Shown here: positions 62,532 to 64,000 of the stretch, piece by piece
How positions within the stretch are numbered: position 1 is the first letter of the stretch
How the letters are laid out: each line of letters begins with the position of its first letter
Assembly (NCBI RefSeq): GCF_009372235.1
Contig: NZ_ML762925.1
Span: 25,189 to 89,188, forward strand
Direction of reading: 5' to 3'
DNA length: 64,000 nt
Source: Dickeya oryzae
GTDB lineage: Bacteria > Pseudomonadota > Gammaproteobacteria > Enterobacterales > Enterobacteriaceae
The notes under the pieces: generated by a model
What the model was told of the DNA's origin: nothing
Databases searched by the model: none
The model's input: only the letters and a program-made list of their open reading frames with translations
Program-made: the position numbers and the translations under genes

Positions 62532-64000
62532 TGGCACGAGGCATCTGGGTGTCCCCCACTGAATTTGTCAATTTTGCCGAGCCGAGCCAGTCGCTGACAG
62601 CGCAGATTGCCGGGCGTGAGCGGTCAATGGATTTCGCTGCCTTCGGCATGTATCTGCCGAACCCTGACCCAATCCTGAAGGCGCAAGGGCGTGATATCAA
62701 AATCTATCGTGAACTGCGCACCGACCCGCTGGTCGGCGGCTGTATTCGTCGCAGAAAGGCGGCGGTGAAAGCGCTAGAGCGTGGGCTGGAGCGCGGCACA
62801 GCACCGGTGCGGGTATTTAATTTTGTGCGCGATATGCTGGCTGATTTGGATGTCTCGCGCATCATCGGCGAGATGACTGACGCTGTGCTCTACGGCTACC
62901 AGCCGTGCGAATTGATGTGGCAACGCAGTGCGAAAGCCTGGTCGGTGTCTGATGTGGTTGGCAAGCCGCCGGAATGGTTCATGTTCGATTCATCCAACCA
63001 GTTACGTTTCCGGGCACGGGATGCGGGGCTGAACGGTGAAGCCGTACCGCAGTACAAATTCCTGCTGCCCCGGCAGGACGCCAGCTATGACAACCCCTAC
63101 GGTTTCCCTGACATGAGCATGTGTTTCTGGCCTGTTGCTTTCAAGAAAGGCGGCTGGAAGTTTTGGGTGCGGTTTGCTGAGAAATATGGTTCGCCCTGGG
63201 TCATCGGCAAACATCCACGAGGCACCGCCCAGAGTGAAATCAACACCCTGCTGGATTCACTGGAAGCGATGATTGAAGACGCGGTGGCTGCAATACCGGA
63301 TGATTCGTCAGTGGACATCAAAGAAGCGGCGGGCAAATCTGATTCCAGCGAGATTTTCCAGAACCTGATCCGGGAATCACGCAGTGAAATTGCGATGGCG
63401 CTGCTGGGGCAGAACCAGACTACAGAAGCCAGTAGCAATAAAGCCAGCGCCCAGGCCGGACTGGAAGTGACGGCGGATATACGCGACGGTGATGCCGATA
63501 TCGTGACGGGTGCTATCAACCAGATGATCCGCTGGGTGGTTGAGCTGAATTTCGGCAACGTTGACAGCCCGGTTTACCAGTTGTGGGAGCAGGAATCCGT
63601 TGATGATGTGCTCGCCACGCGAGACGAGAAACTGAGCCGTGCCGGGGCAAAATTCACTCCTCAATACTGGAAACGGCAATACCAGCTTCAGGACGGCGAC
63701 ATCGACGAGACGCCTGCTGCCGGGGTGGCCGGGGCACTCCCCCCCGAATTTGCCGAAGCCGTGGCCGCTGACCTGAGCGCACAGGATACGCTGGATGAAG
63801 CACTGGATATTTTGATGAACGGGGGCAAGCTGACTGCGACGCTGGAGCCGGTGCTGGCTCCGCTGTTTGAGCGGGTTCATGCGGGCGCTCGTCCGGTTGA
63901 TTTGCTCGGTGAACTGACAGAGTTGTATCCGCAAATGGGCAGTGATGACCTGCAAGAGCGCCTGGCGCGTATCCTGTTCGTGGCAAACCTCTGGGGGCGT
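62531..64000 (+). CDS. Portal protein (DUF935, Mu gp29-like), partial
   Basis: The frame runs from ATG at 62531, overlapping the large terminase stop, to the window edge, giving 490 residues without a stop. The sequence has the DUF935 pattern (TDPLVGGCIRRRKAAVKALERGLE, FAEKYGSPWVIGKHPRGT, LGQNQTTEASSNKASAQAGLEV). It forms the portal ring in the capsid. The C-terminus is outside the window. Confidence 0.93.
   Translation, partial: MARGIWVSPTEFVNFAEPSQSLTAQIAGRERSMDFAAFGMYLPNPDPILKAQGRDIKIYRELRTDPLVGGCIRRRKAAVKALERGLERGTAPVRVFNFVRDMLADLDVSRIIGEMTDAVLYGYQPCELMWQRSAKAWSVSDVVGKPPEWFMFDSSNQLRFRARDAGLNGEAVPQYKFLLPRQDASYDNPYGFPDMSMCFWPVAFKKGGWKFWVRFAEKYGSPWVIGKHPRGTAQSEINTLLDSLEAMIEDAVAAIPDDSSVDIKEAAGKSDSSEIFQNLIRESRSEIAMALLGQNQTTEASSNKASAQAGLEVTADIRDGDADIVTGAINQMIRWVVELNFGNVDSPVYQLWEQESVDDVLATRDEKLSRAGAKFTPQYWKRQYQLQDGDIDETPAAGVAGALPPEFAEAVAADLSAQDTLDEALDILMNGGKLTATLEPVLAPLFERVHAGARPVDLLGELTELYPQMGSDDLQERLARILFVANLWGR

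Larger units (their letters stand above)
48413..64000. mobile_element. Mu-like (BcepMu-type) transposable prophage, right part outside window
   Basis: The gene set (DDE transposase, AAA+ partner, Gam, GemA, Mor, Ner-like protein, repressor, lysis genes, DUF3486/Mu gp28/DUF935 packaging genes) is that of transposable phages. As in BcepMu, the early operon runs leftward to the phage end and the late genes run rightward. A 5'-TGTAATTC at 48413, typical of Mu-type ends (TG...CA), lies just outside the early-operon terminator and is my best guess for the left end. The right end and target duplication are not in the window. Confidence 0.9.

Overview
The window looks like a chromosomal stretch of an enterobacterium, most likely of the Pectobacteriaceae (Dickeya/Pectobacterium group). 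The reasons are a GC-rich host backbone with enterobacterial Cdh, CheV, DsbG-type and MdcA-type sequences, polysaccharide-degradation genes, and an asn-tRNA attachment core of the kind used by enterobacterial islands. This is inference from protein resemblance; no rRNA gene is present to fix the genus.

Region 1 (1-4970) is the AT-rich distal end of a genomic island. It opens with 11 copies of a 7-bp repeat, then a complete retron: a nucleoside-deoxyribosyltransferase-like effector, an msr-msd RNA with perfect 16-nt a1/a2 ends, and a reverse transcriptase. On the opposite strand follow a HEPN-type protein gene whose 3' end runs into a tRNA-like RNA with a greatly extended anticodon arm, and a DUF3800 gene. 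The island ends at 4954-4970 with the 17-bp 3' end of an asn tRNA gene, followed by the old tRNA terminator. This reads as a phage-defence island; the HEPN/tRNA-like pair is the most unusual item in the window.

Region 2 (about 5.1-10 kb) is a scarred zone: a LysE-family fragment, a LysR regulator divergent from an NAD-dependent epimerase-like gene, a decayed stretch, an ORF joining ArdC-like and CcdA-like pieces, and two small lipoproteins.

Region 3 (10-48.3 kb) is catabolic and transport backbone. It holds an AraC/outer-membrane protein/MFS/amidase cluster; an amino-acid permease with an AraC regulator and an ornithine-cyclodeaminase-like/RidA/FAD-oxidase operon; a truncated mdcA; cheV; a hydroxyaspartate/threonine-type ammonia-lyase with a YheO-type regulator; a nine-gene leftward array (solute-binding protein, DHDPS-like aldolase, two nucleoside hydrolases, dipeptide-type ABC transporter, esterase, alginate lyase) opposite a LysR gene; cdh; a MetNIQ-like transporter with a 2-oxoglutarate/Fe(II) oxygenase; a DUF2076 gene; a diguanylate cyclase; a dsbG remnant; a GNAT/FAD-oxidase pair; and a papain-like peptidase.

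Region 4 (about 48.4 kb to the window end) is the left two thirds or so of a Mu-like transposable prophage with a BcepMu-like layout. The early operon (Ner-like protein, DUF3102, DDE transposase, AAA+ ATPase, Gam, MazG-like, GemA, Mor) runs leftward to the phage end. A repressor and two probable cargo genes run rightward, followed by lysis genes (holin, lysozyme, spanins) and packaging genes (small and large terminase, portal). The portal gene is cut by the window edge. A leftward sigma70-type promoter with operator-like repeats lies between the Ner-like and repressor genes, and a hairpin covers the ribosome-binding site of the holin gene.
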